Positions 27,578 through 37,525 of a DNA stretch of 64,000 bases are shown here, in pieces. Source of the stretch: Actinomycetospora lutea (GTDB lineage Bacteria > Actinomycetota > Actinomycetes > Mycobacteriales > Pseudonocardiaceae); contig NZ_JAQZAL010000016.1 of NCBI RefSeq assembly GCF_028737205.1, positions 96,342-160,341 on the forward strand, read 5' to 3'. The translations under genes and the position numbers were made by a program. The notes below the pieces were generated by a model. That model saw only the letters and a program-made list of their open reading frames with translations. It did no database searches and was not told the DNA's origin. Position 1 is the stretch's first letter. The number at the start of each line of letters is the position of its first letter.

Positions 27578-29328
27578 GGGTGGGTCTCCTCTGCCTGCTC
27601 GGCCTGGCTCGACGTGGCGCGCGCGGCGAGCGCGGTCCGCAGCGCCCGGCGGCTGGTCTTGCCCACCCCGGTGACGGGGAAGGCGTCGACGACCTCCACG
27701 GTGTCCGGCACCTTGTAGGCGGCCACCCCGCGCTCGCGCACGAAGCGGCGCAGGGCGTTCGGGCGCGGCGCGTCCCGGTCGGGCACCGGGATGACGTAGG
27801 CGTGGGTGCACTCGCCCAGGAACTCGTCCGGGACGCCGACGATCGCCGCGTCGACGACGTCGGGGTGGGCGAGCAGGTGGTTCTCGACCTCCTCCGCGGC
27901 GATCTTCTCGCCGCCCCGGTTGATCTGTTCCTTGACCCGGCCGGTGACGACGATGTCGCCGCGCTCGGTGATCCGGACCAGGTCGCCGGTGCGGTAGAAG
28001 CCGTCGGCGGTGAACGCCTCGGCGTTTTGCTCCGCGGCGCGGTAGTAGCCGCGGATCGTGTAGGGCCCGCGGGTGAGCAGGGCCCCGACCTCGCCGCGGG
28101 GCACCTCGCGCTCGTCGGGGTCCGCGGGGTCGACCACCCGGATCTCGTCGTCCGGCGAGATCGGACTGCCCTGGGTCTCCTCGACGACGTCGTCGGGGTC
28201 GTCGTCGCGGGTGTAGTTGACGAGGCCCTCGGCCATGCCGAACACCTGCTGCAGGCGCGCCCCCAGCGCCGCCGGGATGCGGCGGGCGAGCTCGGCGGCG
28301 CACTTGGCCCCGCCGACCTGCAGCATCGCGAGGCTGGAGAGGTCCCTCGTCGACGACGAGGCCGCCTGCACCCACGCCGCCGCCAGCGGCGGGACCACGG
28401 CGGCCAGCGTGACCCGTTCCGCCTCGATCAGCGCGAAGCAGGTGTCGGCGTCGGGTGCGGGCGCGAGCACCGAGGTCCCGCCGGCGTGGACCACGCCCAG
28501 CAGGCCCGGCGAGCTCATCGTGAAGTTGTGGGCGGCCGGCAGGGCCGCGAGGTACACGGTGTCGCGCGACAGGCCGCAGATCTCCGCGCTGGCCCGGACG
28601 CTGTAGAGGTAGTCGTCGTGGGTGCGCGGGATCAGCTTGGGCAGCCCCGTCGTGCCGCCCGAGAGCTGCAGGAACGCGACCGACGACGGATCGGCGTCGT
28701 CGCCGGGCAGCACGTCGGGCGGGGTGCGGCGCAGCGAGGCGAGCGTGACGGCACGGTCGGGGAGCTCGCCGCCGCCCGCGACCACCACGTGGCGCACGCT
28801 CGGCACCGCGGCGGCCACCTCGGCGGCCGCCGCCGCGTGGTCGAACCGGTCGTGCCGGGCCACCGTGACGATCGCGACCGCCTCGGCGTGCTCGGCGAAG
28901 TAGCGGATCTCGCTGCCGCGGTGGGCGGGCAGCGCGAACACGGGCAGCGCGCCGAGCCGGAACAGCGCGAAGACCGTCTCCAGGTACTCGGGGACGTTCG
29001 GGAGCCACACCACGACCCGGTCGCCGGGTGCCACCCCGCGCTCGGCGAGGCCGGCGGCCAGGCCGCGGGCGCGCGCGTCGAGCTCGGCGTAGGTCCAGCG
29101 CTGCGCGCCCGACGGGCCGGTGCCGACGACGGCCGTGCGGTCGCCGTGGTCGGCGACGGCACGGTCGAGCAGCGCCGGGAAGGTCTGCCCTGTCCAGTAC
29201 CCCGCCGCGCGGTAGCGCTCGGCGAACGCGGCCGGGTAGGGCACGACGTCCTCGGCGAGCGACCCGCTCACGGTGCTGGTCGGTGCCAGCTCCCCTATCG
29301 CCGTGCTCCCGTGAACGCTCCGTGTCAC
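27574..29328 (-). CDS. dhbE: 2,3-dihydroxybenzoate-AMP ligase (EntE/DhbE)
   Basis: This 584-residue adenylate-forming enzyme activates DHB and loads it on the aryl carrier protein. Motifs: [19 protein letters not shown] (P-loop), [38 protein letters not shown] and [18 protein letters not shown]. The GTG at 29328 overlaps the stop of the isochorismate synthase gene. It gives about 30 residues ahead of the family start ([15 protein letters not shown]), so a later GTG is possible. Confidence 0.95.
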   Translation of the reverse strand: MTRSVHGSTAIGELAPTSTVSGSLAEDVVPYPAAFAERYRAAGYWTGQTFPALLDRAVADHGDRTAVVGTGPSGAQRWTYAELDARARGLAAGLAERGVAPGDRVVVWLPNVPEYLETVFALFRLGALPVFALPAHRGSEIRYFAEHAEAVAIVTVARHDRFDHAAAAAEVAAAVPSVRHVVVAGGGELPDRAVTLASLRRTPPDVLPGDDADPSSVAFLQLSGGTTGLPKLIPRTHDDYLYSVRASAEICGLSRDTVYLAALPAAHNFTMSSPGLLGVVHAGGTSVLAPAPDADTCFALIEAERVTLAAVVPPLAAAWVQAASSSTRDLSSLAMLQVGGAKCAAELARRIPAALGARLQQVFGMAEGLVNYTRDDDPDDVVEETQGSPISPDDEIRVVDPADPDEREVPRGEVGALLTRGPYTIRGYYRAAEQNAEAFTADGFYRTGDLVRITERGDIVVTGRVKEQINRGGEKIAAEEVENHLLAHPDVVDAAIVGVPDEFLGECTHAYVIPVPDRDAPRPNALRRFVRERGVAAYKVPDTVEVVDAFPVTGVGKTSRRALRTALAARATSSQAEQAEETHP

Positions 29329-30569
29329 GGTGTCGCCTCCAGGCCCAGCGCCGCGAGCAGCGTGCGGAACTTGGCGGCGGTCTCGGCGAGCTCGGCCTCC
29401 GGCCGCGAGCCCTCGACGACGCCCGCCCCCGCGTAGACGCGCACCGCGCGACCGGCGACCTCGGCGCAGCGGATGGTCACCGCCCACTCCCCGTCCCCGG
29501 CGGCGTCGCACCACCCGACCAGGCCCGTGTAGAAGCCGCGCGGGAACTCCTCGAGCTCCTCGATCGCCGCGCGCGCGGCGTCGGTCGGCTCGCCGCACAC
29601 CGCGGGCGTCGGGTGCAGCGCCTCGGCGAGCTGCAGCGAGGTCGGCGCGGGGTCGCGCAGCCGGCCCTCGATGCGGGTGCCCAGGTGCCACAGCGACGCG
29701 GTGCGGGTGACGCTCGGCGAGGACGGGACGTCGAGCGACGCGCAGTACGGCGCGAGGCGCTCGGCGACCCGGTCGACGACCAGGGCGTGCTCGCGCAGGT
29801 CCTTCGTCGACCGGGCGAGCTCCTCGCCGCGGCGCGCGTCCTCCTCGGGGTCGGGGCTGCGCGGTGCGGTGCCGGCGAGCGGGTGGGACACGACGACGTC
29901 GCCGCGGCGGGCGGCGAGCAGCTCGGGGCTGTTGCCCACGAGCGTGCGCGGCCCGGGGCCCCGGGTGGTCCCGTGCGGGTCGGTGACGTCGGCGGCGAAC
30001 ACGTACCCCGAGGGGTTGCGGACGGCGAGGCGCTCGAGCACCGCGGCGACGTCGAGCGGCTCCGGCGCGGTCATCGTCGCGGCGCGCGCGAGCACGACCT
30101 TCTCGACGTCGCCGTCGGCGATCATCTCCAGCGCCCGCGCCACGGCGGCGGCGTAGCGCGGCGGGGGCGGCTCGGCGCGGAAGTCCCAGCGCGTGCCGAC
30201 CGACGCCGGGGCCGACGGCGGCGCCACCAGCGGCGGGACCGGCGGCGCGTCACCCTCCTCGCGGGCCACCGTCGGCGCGCGGTGGACGTGGGCGGGCACG
30301 ACGAGCCGGGCCGTGCCGGGCGCGAACCCGATCGCGCCCACCACCAGCGGGTCCGGGTGGCCCGCCGCGCGCTCGGCGGCGAGCGTCGCGGCGGCCATCG
30401 CGCCGACCGACCCCGGGGAGGCCGCCGGCACGCGCGTGCGCACCCCGGTGGTCCGCAGCGTCAGCTCGCGGGTGGAGAACAGGAAGGCGCCGGGTCCGGA
30501 ACCCAGCCCGGGCGGGACGTCCACCGACACGTCGGGATCCGGACCGGCGCTGGTCGGGGTGCTGGTCAT
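29325..30569 (-). CDS. dhbC: Isochorismate synthase (EntC/DhbC)
   Basis: This 414-residue chorismate-binding enzyme converts chorismate to isochorismate, the entry step to DHB. Family motifs include [53 protein letters not shown] and [17 protein letters not shown]. The N-terminal ~140 residues are variable and proline-rich, as in other members. It lies 46 bases downstream of dhbA and overlaps dhbE. Confidence 0.95.
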   Translation of the reverse strand: MTSTPTSAGPDPDVSVDVPPGLGSGPGAFLFSTRELTLRTTGVRTRVPAASPGSVGAMAAATLAAERAAGHPDPLVVGAIGFAPGTARLVVPAHVHRAPTVAREEGDAPPVPPLVAPPSAPASVGTRWDFRAEPPPPRYAAAVARALEMIADGDVEKVVLARAATMTAPEPLDVAAVLERLAVRNPSGYVFAADVTDPHGTTRGPGPRTLVGNSPELLAARRGDVVVSHPLAGTAPRSPDPEEDARRGEELARSTKDLREHALVVDRVAERLAPYCASLDVPSSPSVTRTASLWHLGTRIEGRLRDPAPTSLQLAEALHPTPAVCGEPTDAARAAIEELEEFPRGFYTGLVGWCDAAGDGEWAVTIRCAEVAGRAVRVYAGAGVVEGSRPEAELAETAAKFRTLLAALGLEATP

Positions 30570-30615
30570 GGGGGTCCTCTCACACGGCGGGCGCAGGGTG
30601 GGGCGCGAGACGAGC

Positions 30616-31392
30616 TCAGGGACCGAGCGAGGCCCCGCCGTCGACGTAGACGGTCTGCAGGGTCACGTGGCGGGCGGCGTCGGAGGCGAGGAACGCGACG
30701 ACCTCGGCGACGTCCTGCGGCGCGGCGATCCGGCCCAGCGGGATGCCGAGCTTGAACGTCTCCGCCGAGCCGCGGACCAGGGCGGCGTGGTCGGCGGGGA
30801 GGTCGCCCATCGCGTCCAGCATCCCGGTGTCGGTCGACCCCGGGCACACGACGTTGGCCCGCACGCCCTGCCCGGCGAGCTCGAGGCCCAGGCAGCGCGT
30901 GACGGCCACGGCGGCGGCCTTGGACGCGGCGTAGGCCGCCATCCCCGTGCGCGGCACGCCCGCGGCGTTCGACGCGACCGTGACCACCGACCCGCCGCCG
31001 CGCTCGGCGAGGCGGGCACCGACGGCGCGGCAGGCGTGCATCACGCCGGTCGCGTTGACGTCGAGGCAGTGGCGCCAGTCGGCGTCGTCGATCTCCGTGA
31101 CCGCCGCGACGTGCAGCACGCCGGCCACGTTCACCAGCGTCCGCAGCGGCCCGAGGGCGTCCTCCGCCGCGGCGACGGCCTTCTCCACCGCCCCGGGGTC
31201 GGTGACGTCGCCCGGCACGGCCACGGCGGTGGCGCCGCGGTCGCGCAGGGCGTCGGCGGCGGCCCCGGTGGCGTCGGGGTCGCGGTCGAGCAGGGCCACC
31301 GGCGCACCCGCGTCGGCCAGTCGCCGGCACACCGCGGCCCCGATGCCCCCGGCGGCGCCGGTGACGAACGCCGGTCCGGTCACCGGGCTCAT
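30616..31392 (-). CDS. dhbA: 2,3-dihydro-2,3-dihydroxybenzoate dehydrogenase (EntA/DhbA)
   Basis: This 258-residue short-chain dehydrogenase has the cofactor motif TGAAGGIG, NVAGV, and catalytic Ser with YxxxK in AAYAASKAA. It would oxidise dihydro-DHB to 2,3-dihydroxybenzoate with NAD. Context (dhbC, dhbE, dhbB in the same operon) fixes the role within the broad SDR family. Its ATG overlaps the stop of the N-monooxygenase gene. Confidence 0.93.
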   Translation of the reverse strand: MSPVTGPAFVTGAAGGIGAAVCRRLADAGAPVALLDRDPDATGAAADALRDRGATAVAVPGDVTDPGAVEKAVAAAEDALGPLRTLVNVAGVLHVAAVTEIDDADWRHCLDVNATGVMHACRAVGARLAERGGGSVVTVASNAAGVPRTGMAAYAASKAAAVAVTRCLGLELAGQGVRANVVCPGSTDTGMLDAMGDLPADHAALVRGSAETFKLGIPLGRIAAPQDVAEVVAFLASDAARHVTLQTVYVDGGASLGP

Positions 31393-32825
31393 TCGGTGAT
31401 CACTCCCGGGTCGCCCCAACCGGACCCGAGCGTCGCGGGCTCCCCGATCTCGGCGTGGGCGACCGCGAGGTCGGGCTCGGGGCGGCGGTGGCCGAGCACC
31501 GAGTCGAGGATCTCGGCCGCGCGCACCGCCGTGGTCGACAGCAGCGTCGAGCTGATGCCGTGGGTGTGCTCGGTGGGTCCCTGCAGGTAGACCCCCGCCC
31601 GCAGCGGGTGGACGGTGTGGAGCCGGTAGTCGCGCTCGACCAGGAGCTCGCCGTCCTCGGCGCGGCGGCACCAGGCGCCGACGTCACCGAGCAGCCCGCT
31701 GGGGTCGATCGGGCGGTAGCCGGTGGCGTAGACGACGATGTCGGTGCCGATCGCGTGCACCTGCCCGGTGGGCAGGAACTCCACCTCGAGGGCGAACTCG
31801 CCGGTCGCCGACCGTGCCCCCGGCACGCCCGCGACGCGGCTCGCGCCGTGCACGTGCAGGCGCTGCTCCCCGGCCACCTTCTCCTGGTAGGCGCGGGTGT
31901 AGAGGTCCTGGATCAGCTCCGGGTCGACCACCGAGTAGTTCGTGTTCGCGTGGTAGTCCATGAGCATCTGCTTGACCTCGCCGGGCGCGGCGTAGAAGTG
32001 GTCCACCGCCTCGGGATCGAAGATCCTGTTGGCGAACGAGGTGTCGTCGGCCGGGCTGTACCCGTAGCGCGAGAACACCGAGTGCACCGCGGCCGCGTCC
32101 TCGCGGTCGTGCAGGTGGGCCGTGGCCTCGGCCGCGCTCTGACCGGCGCCGACGACGACGTAGCGGCGGCTGCGGGGCGGGGCGGGCGCGAGCTCGGCGA
32201 GCCGGAACAGCAGCTCGCTGTTGTGCCAGACCCGCTCGCAGCGCTGGACACCCGGGGGCAGCCAGGGCACCAGGCCGGTCGCCAGGACCAGGTTGCGCGT
32301 GCGCACCACCCGCGTGCCGTCGCCCTGCGCGTCGCGCAGCACCACGTCGAGCTCGTCGACGGTGCCGTCCGGGCCGGTCACGGGCTGCACCGAGACCGCA
32401 CGCGTCCCGTACGCCACGAGGTGGCGCACATCGGCCGCGCACCACTCGAGGTAGTCGTGGAACTCCACCCGCGACGGGAACATCGTCTTGGTGTTGATGA
32501 AGTCCGCGAGCCGGCCCTGGCCCTGCAGGTAGTTGAGGAACGACCGCGGGCTCGTCGGGTCCCGCATCGTGACGAGGTCCTTGAGGAACGACACCTGCAT
32601 CGTCGCGTTCGCCAGCAGCATGCCGCGGTGCCAGCCGAACGCCGCCTGCTGCTCCACGAACGACGCCACCACCCGGTCCTGGGCCGGAACCCGCTCGTTG
32701 TGCTCCTGCACCGCCAGCGCCAGCGCCAGGTTCGAGGGGCCGAACCCCACGCCCAGCACGTCGAGGACGGCGTCCGGCCCCGCTCCCCTACGGTGGGGGT
32801 CCGGCCACCCCGGCTCGCGACTCAT
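31389..32825 (-). CDS. L-ornithine/L-lysine N-monooxygenase (SidA/IucD/PvdA family)
   Basis: This 478-residue flavin monooxygenase shows the FAD site VGFGPSNLALA, the NADPH site VVVGAGQSAAEATAHL and the C-terminal ATGYRP motif. It N-hydroxylates the side chain of ornithine or lysine to make a hydroxamate precursor. The formyltransferase at 22086 favours ornithine, giving N5-formyl-N5-hydroxyornithine. The ATG at 32825 follows a GAGGAG by 6 bases. It is the first gene of the minus operon running through dhbA, dhbC, dhbE and dhbB, behind an iron box. Confidence 0.93.
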   Translation of the reverse strand: MSREPGWPDPHRRGAGPDAVLDVLGVGFGPSNLALALAVQEHNERVPAQDRVVASFVEQQAAFGWHRGMLLANATMQVSFLKDLVTMRDPTSPRSFLNYLQGQGRLADFINTKTMFPSRVEFHDYLEWCAADVRHLVAYGTRAVSVQPVTGPDGTVDELDVVLRDAQGDGTRVVRTRNLVLATGLVPWLPPGVQRCERVWHNSELLFRLAELAPAPPRSRRYVVVGAGQSAAEATAHLHDREDAAAVHSVFSRYGYSPADDTSFANRIFDPEAVDHFYAAPGEVKQMLMDYHANTNYSVVDPELIQDLYTRAYQEKVAGEQRLHVHGASRVAGVPGARSATGEFALEVEFLPTGQVHAIGTDIVVYATGYRPIDPSGLLGDVGAWCRRAEDGELLVERDYRLHTVHPLRAGVYLQGPTEHTHGISSTLLSTTAVRAAEILDSVLGHRRPEPDLAVAHAEIGEPATLGSGWGDPGVITE

Positions 32826-32860
32826 CGCACTCCTCGCCTCGCCCGTAAGATGCAAGATCG

Positions 32861-32879
32861 TTAGGAAACCCTAACCTAA
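32861..32879. promoter_or_regulatory. Iron box upstream of the N-monooxygenase-dhb operon
   Basis: TTAGGAAACCCTAACCTAA keeps the outer arms and most of the right half of the 19-bp consensus. It lies 35 bases upstream of the monooxygenase start and 96 upstream of the divergent exporter genes, so it may serve both. Confidence 0.75.
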
Positions 32880-32975
32880 CTCGCCCGGATCAGGCGACGC
32901 GACTGTCATAACGGCCACATCACGTGATCAAGCGGTCACGGGACGCCGTGAGAACCTGACCGCCGTGACCGCCCC

Positions 32976-34668
32976 GTGACCACACCGATCACCGGCCCGG
33001 CCCTGCTGCGCGACGCGGTCCGCGACCAGCGCGGCCCCGTCGCCGCCGCGGCGGTGTTCTTCGTGGGCCACCAGTCCTGCGAGGCCCTCGTCCCGGTGCT
33101 GGTCGGTGTCGTGGTGGACCGCGCGATCGCCGCCGGCGACCCCCATCGCGCTCCTCGGCTGGCTCGCCGTGCTCGGCCTCGACTTCCTCGTGCTCTCCTT
33201 CTCCTACCGCTGGGGCGCCCGCCGCGCCTGGCTCGCCGACGTCCGGGCCGACCAGCGGCTGCGTCTGCTCGTGGCCGGCCAGCTCCTCGACCCGCGCGGC
33301 GGCGCCGAGGCGGGCCGGCTGCCCGGCGAGCTGGCCACCGTCGCGGTCGCCGACGCGAAGCGGGTCGGGGTCGTGAACTTCGCCGTGCCGCTGGGGCTCG
33401 CGGCGCTGGCCGCCATGGTCGTCGCCGCGGTCGCGCTGCTGCGGACCTCGGTGCCGCTCGGCCTGCTGATCCTGCTCGGGACGCCGCCGCTGCTGCTGGT
33501 CGTGCACTTCCTGGGCGTCCCGCTGCAGCGGCGCAGCGGCCCGGAGCAGGAGCGGGCGGCGCGCGCCTCCGGGGTCGCGGCCGACCTCGTCGACGGCGTG
33601 CGCGTGCTCAAGGGCCTCGGCGTGGTGCCGGCCGCGGTCGCCCGCTACCGGCGGGCCAGCCGCGACGCGCTCGGCGCGACGCTCGGGGCCACCCGCGTCC
33701 AGGCCGGCTACCAGGGTGCGGTGCTCGCGGCGAACGGGCTCTTCCTCGCCCTCGTCGCGCTGGTCGGCGGGCGCCTCGCCGCCGACGGGCGGATCAGCGT
33801 CGGCGGGCTGGTCGCGGCGGTCGGCCTCGCCCAGTTCCTCGTCACCCCGCTGCAGATGCTGGGCTGGGTCAACGCCCGCGTCGCGCAGGCCCGGGCGTCG
33901 GCGGCGCGCATCGCCGCGCTGCTCGCCACCGGCCCCGCGATCGGCGACGGCGACCCCGGCACGCCGCCCGTCCCCGCCCGGCCCGGCCTCGCCGTGCACG
34001 ACCTGCACCACGGCACCCTGCGTGGGATCGACCTCGACGTGGCGGCCGGGGAGACCGTCGGGGTGGTCGCCGCCGACCCCGCGGACGCCGCGGCGCTCGT
34101 GGCGTGCGTGGCCCGGGAGGTGGACCCGGACCGCGGCACGGTGACCGTCGAGGGGCAGCCGCTGGCCGCGCACCCGCCGCGGGTCGCCCGCACCGCGGTC
34201 GTCGTCGCGGCGCACGGGTCCGCGCTGTTCTCGGGCACGCTGCGGGCCAACGTCGCCGCCGCCGCGCGGAACGGGTCGGTGGTCCCGGCGATGGCCGCCG
34301 CGCAGGCCGACCAGGTCCCCGAGGTGCTGCCCGGCGGCGTCGACACCGTGCTCACCGAGCAGGGCCGCTCCCTCTCGGGCGGCCAGCGCCAGCGGGTCGC
34401 GCTGGCGCGCGCGCTGGCCGCCGACGCGCCGGTGCTCGTGCTGCACGACCCCACGACCGCCATCGACGCCGTCACCGAGGTCCGGATCGCCGAGGGCCTC
34501 GCGGCGGTGCGGGCCGGGCGCACGACCCTGCTGCTCGCGACGAGCCCCGCGCTGCTCGGGGTCGCGGACCGGGTGGTGCTGCTCGTCGACGGCCGGGTCG
34601 CGGCGACCGGCACGCACGCCGCGCTCCTCGACACCGACGCGGCCTATCGAGCGGTGGTGACGGGGTGA
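32976..34668 (+). pseudogene. ABC exporter half-transporter A, frameshifted near 33140
   Basis: The frame from GTG 32976 encodes an exporter N-terminus (TGPALLRDAVRDQRGPVAAAA, VLVGVVVDRAIAAGD) up to a run of five C at 33140-33144. The homologous sequence continues in the next frame (PIALLGWLAVLGLDFLVLSFSYRWG) to 34668. Four C would restore one frame of about 563 residues. The ATP-binding domain is of the degenerate type: the Walker A region reads VVAADPADAAAL, the signature LSGGQRQR is intact, and Walker B has HDP for DEP. This could be a true frameshift or a sequencing error. Confidence 0.8.
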
Positions 34669-35870
34669 CGGACGCGGACCGCCGGGGAGCCGGACCGCCG
34701 GGGCGGGAGCTGCTCCCCGTCGCCGGGGCCCGCGCCGTCCGGATCGCGCTCGGGCGGCTGCTGCGCGGTCGCCGCGGCGTCCTCGCCGTCGGGCTCGGGG
34801 CGCTCGTGGCCAGCGCGGTCGCCGGCGTGCTGGTCCCGCCGCTGCTCGGGCAGATCGTCGACGTCGTGGTGGACCGCCGCGGGGCGGACGCGGTCACCGG
34901 CCCCGTGCTCGGCCTCGCCGGCGCCGCGCTCGCCCAGGGGCTGCTCGCCGTCGTCGGGATGGCCGCCGTCGCCCGCGCCGGCGAGGAGGTGCTCGCCGAC
35001 CTGCGCGAGGCGTTCGTCGCGCGCGCCCTCGGGCTGCCGCTCGCGCGCCTCGAGCGCGCCGGCGCGGGCGACCTGACCTCGCGCGTCACCGCCGACCTCG
35101 CCCTGGTCGGCGAGGCGGTGCGCCAGGCCGTGCCCGACATGGCGCGCGGCGCGCTGGTGATCGTGCTGAGCCTCGGCGGGCTCGCCGTGCTCGACCCGCG
35201 CTTCCTGCTCGCGGCGCTGGTGGCCGTGCCGGTCCAGGTGCTCACCGCCCGCTGGTACGTGCGCCGGTCGAGCCCGCTCTACCGCGAGCAGCGCGAGGTC
35301 GGCGGCGCCCAGCAGCAACAGCTGCTCGACACCGCCGGCGGCATCGCCACCGTCCGCGCGCTCGACCTGCACGACGACCACACCGAGCGGGTCCGCTCGC
35401 GGGCGCAGGACGTGGTCGACCTCGCGCTGCGGGTCGTGCGCCTGCAGACCGGGTTCTTCGGGCGGCTCAACCTCGCCGAGTACCTGGGGGTCGCCGCCGT
35501 GCTCGCGGCCGGCTTCGCTCTGGTCGGCGCGGACGCCGCCACGGTGGGCGGGCACACCCCGACCGCCGCGCAGGCCCAGCAGCTCGCCCTCGCGCGGCTC
35601 GTGCTCGCCGACCCCGCGGTCGCCGTGCTCGACGAGGCCACCGCGGAGGCCGGCAGCGCCGGCGCGCGGGTGCTCGAGGCCGCGGCCGACCGGGCGCTGC
35701 GCGGGCGCACCGCCCTGGTCGTCGCGCACCGCCTCACCCAGGCCGCGGCGGCCGACGCGATCGCCGTGCTCGACGCCGGTGTGCTCGTCGAGCACGGCAC
35801 GCACGAGGAGCTGCTGGCCGCGGACGGGCGCTACGCCGAGCTGTGGGCCGCGGCGCGTCTTGACCGATGA
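34665..35870 (+). pseudogene. ABC exporter half-transporter B with large internal deletion
   Basis: Translation is open over 401 residues from a GTG overlapping the previous stop, but about 190 residues are missing compared with the family. The transmembrane part reads normally to VGADAATVGG (near 35550). It then jumps to HTPTAAQAQQLALARL, just before Walker B VAVLDEATAE and the H-loop VVAHRLTQ. The last helix, Walker A and Q-loop are absent. The deletion is in frame, so a stable but ATPase-dead protein is possible. With half A frameshifted, the exporter appears non-functional. Confidence 0.8.
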
Positions 35871-35878
35871 TTCGGTAA
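35860..35878. promoter_or_regulatory. TetR-type operator in front of the TetR gene
   Basis: ttgaccgatgattcggtaa has arms TGACCG and CGGTAA around six bases. It lies 9 bases upstream of the regulator start and overlaps the end of the exporter gene. The same pattern occurs at 36470. Confidence 0.7.
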
Positions 35879-35887
35879 CCTCGGGGC

Positions 35888-36457
35888 ATGCCGCGACCGC
35901 CGTCCGTCGACGAGGACCAGCTGGGCGACCTGATCGCCGCGGTGTTCCGCGCCAAGGGGTACGAGGGGACGGGGATCGGCGACCTCGCGACGGCCTCCGG
36001 GCTGCAGCGCGCGAGCCTCTACCACCGCTTCCCCGACGGCAAGGAACAGATGGCGCAGGTCGCCCTCACCCACGTCGGGCGGCGCTTCGCGGCGATCCTC
36101 GCGCCGATGCGCGACGACCCCGACGTCGCGCGCGGCATCGCCGAGACGGCCCGCGGGCTCGGGGAGTTCTACGGGTTCGGCGCGCTGTCCTGCGTGCTCG
36201 ACACCATGACCCTGGCCGGGGCCCCCGCCCCGCTGCGCGACCGGGCGCGGTCGCTCGCGACCGCCTGGCTCGACGCGATGACCGACGCCGCGCGGCGCGC
36301 AGGCCACCGGCCCGAGGCGGCGGTGCGCGCCGCGCGCGACGCGTTCGTGCGCGTCGAGGGCGCGCTCGTCCTCGGCCGGGTCACCGGCGACACCGGGGTC
36401 TTCGCCGAGACCGTCGCGCTCCTGCCGAGCCTGCTCGTGCCGGAGGACCGGGCGTAG
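35888..36457 (+). CDS. TetR-family transcriptional regulator
   Basis: This 189-residue protein has the N-terminal helix-turn-helix (FRAKGYEGTGIGDLATASGLQRASLYHRFPDGKEQM split over residues ~20-55) of the TetR family and a C-terminal ligand domain resembling the YcdC/LmrA-like group. Matching palindromes lie before this gene and before the next, indicating autoregulation and control of the flavoprotein. The ligand is unknown. Confidence 0.93.
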   Translation: MPRPPSVDEDQLGDLIAAVFRAKGYEGTGIGDLATASGLQRASLYHRFPDGKEQMAQVALTHVGRRFAAILAPMRDDPDVARGIAETARGLGEFYGFGALSCVLDTMTLAGAPAPLRDRARSLATAWLDAMTDAARRAGHRPEAAVRAARDAFVRVEGALVLGRVTGDTGVFAETVALLPSLLVPEDRA

Positions 36458-36469
36458 CCGGGCTTGTTC

Positions 36470-36488
36470 TTTACCGGTCGTTCGGTAA
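36470..36488. promoter_or_regulatory. TetR-type operator in front of the flavoprotein gene
   Basis: tttaccggtcgttcggtaa contains TTACCG and CGGTAA around six bases. It agrees with the 35860 site at 15 of 19 positions and is placed 9 bases before the next start codon, as in the first site. Confidence 0.75.
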
Positions 36489-36497
36489 TATCCGGGC

Positions 36498-37406
36498 ATG
36501 GCCGACCTCCGGGACCCCACCGCGTTCCACGACGGCGAGCTGGCCGCACAACGGGAGGCCGGGCTCTCCGAGCAGGCCGCGCGGGTCCGCCCGATCATCG
36601 CGCGCTCGATCCCCCGCGGGGCGAGCGAGTTCCTGGGCCGCCAACGGCTGCTCGTGCTGGGCGCCGCCGACCACGACGGGCGGATGTGGGCCACCGCCCT
36701 GCACGGGCCCGAGGGGTTCCTGAGCGCCGCCGACCCGACCGCGCTGCGCGTGGGCGCGGCGGTGCCGGCGAGCGACCCGCTCGCCGACGCCCTGCGCGGT
36801 CCGGCCGACGTCGGCACCCTGGCCATCGACCTCGCGACGCGGAAGCGGCTGCGGATCAACGGCCGCTGGCGGCCCGTCGACGGGGGTGGCGAGGTCGCCG
36901 TGGAGCAGGCGTACGGCAACTGCCCCAAGCACATCCAGGCCCGCGCCCGACCGGACGGGGCCCCCGCGACGCCCGCGCCGTCGGCGACCCGGGGCGAGGC
37001 CCTCGATGCGGACGCGGTGCGCCTGGTCGAGGCCGCCGACACCTTCTTCGTCGCCACGGCCGCGGCCGGCGGTGCGGACGTGTCCCACCGCGGCGGCGAC
37101 CCCGGCGTCGTCCGCGTCGTGTCGCCGACCGAGCTCACCTGGCCCGACTACGTCGGCAACGCGATGATGATGACCCTCGGGAACCTGCGCCTCGACCCGG
37201 CGGCGGGCCTGCTCTTCCCGGACTGGCGGACCGGCGCGACCCTCCAGCTCACCGGGACGGCCGAGGTGCGCCCGGCCCCGGTCGAGGAGGTGCACGGGCC
37301 CGCCACCGGCCGGGAAACGGTCTTCCGCGTCACCGGGACGGTGTGGACGGCGAACGCCTTCCCGACCGGGTGGTCGGAGCCCGTGTCCTCCCGCTTCAAC
37401 CACTAG
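36498..37406 (+). CDS. Pyridoxamine 5'-phosphate oxidase-family flavoprotein
   Basis: This 302-residue protein contains split-barrel FMN-binding segments (RSIPRGASEFLGRQRLLVLGAADHDGRMWATALHG, in two parts, and VSHRGGDPGVVRV, FPDWRTGATLQLTGTAEV) and a middle AYGNCPKHIQAR segment found in two-barrel members. Such proteins reduce small molecules or act as FMN-linked oxidoreductases. The TetR operator before it suggests induction by the TetR ligand, possibly its substrate. Confidence 0.85.
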   Translation: MADLRDPTAFHDGELAAQREAGLSEQAARVRPIIARSIPRGASEFLGRQRLLVLGAADHDGRMWATALHGPEGFLSAADPTALRVGAAVPASDPLADALRGPADVGTLAIDLATRKRLRINGRWRPVDGGGEVAVEQAYGNCPKHIQARARPDGAPATPAPSATRGEALDADAVRLVEAADTFFVATAAAGGADVSHRGGDPGVVRVVSPTELTWPDYVGNAMMMTLGNLRLDPAAGLLFPDWRTGATLQLTGTAEVRPAPVEEVHGPATGRETVFRVTGTVWTANAFPTGWSEPVSSRFNH

Positions 37407-37450
37407 ACCGGGGTGCTGCCGACCCGCGCGCGAGCTCCCGGGGGTGTGCG

Positions 37451-37495
37451 AGCGATGCGGCATCGCTGGCATGTGACGCCAGGATCGCCACATGC
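37451..37495. terminator. Double hairpin between convergent genes
   Basis: AGCGATG-CGG-CATCGCT (37451-37467) is followed by GCATGTG (37469-37475) pairing with CACATGC (37489-37495). They lie midway between the stops of the flavoprotein and the methyltransferase. Confidence 0.55.
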
Positions 37496-37525
37496 TCGCT
37501 GGCGCGACACGCCGACGGCGGCCCC

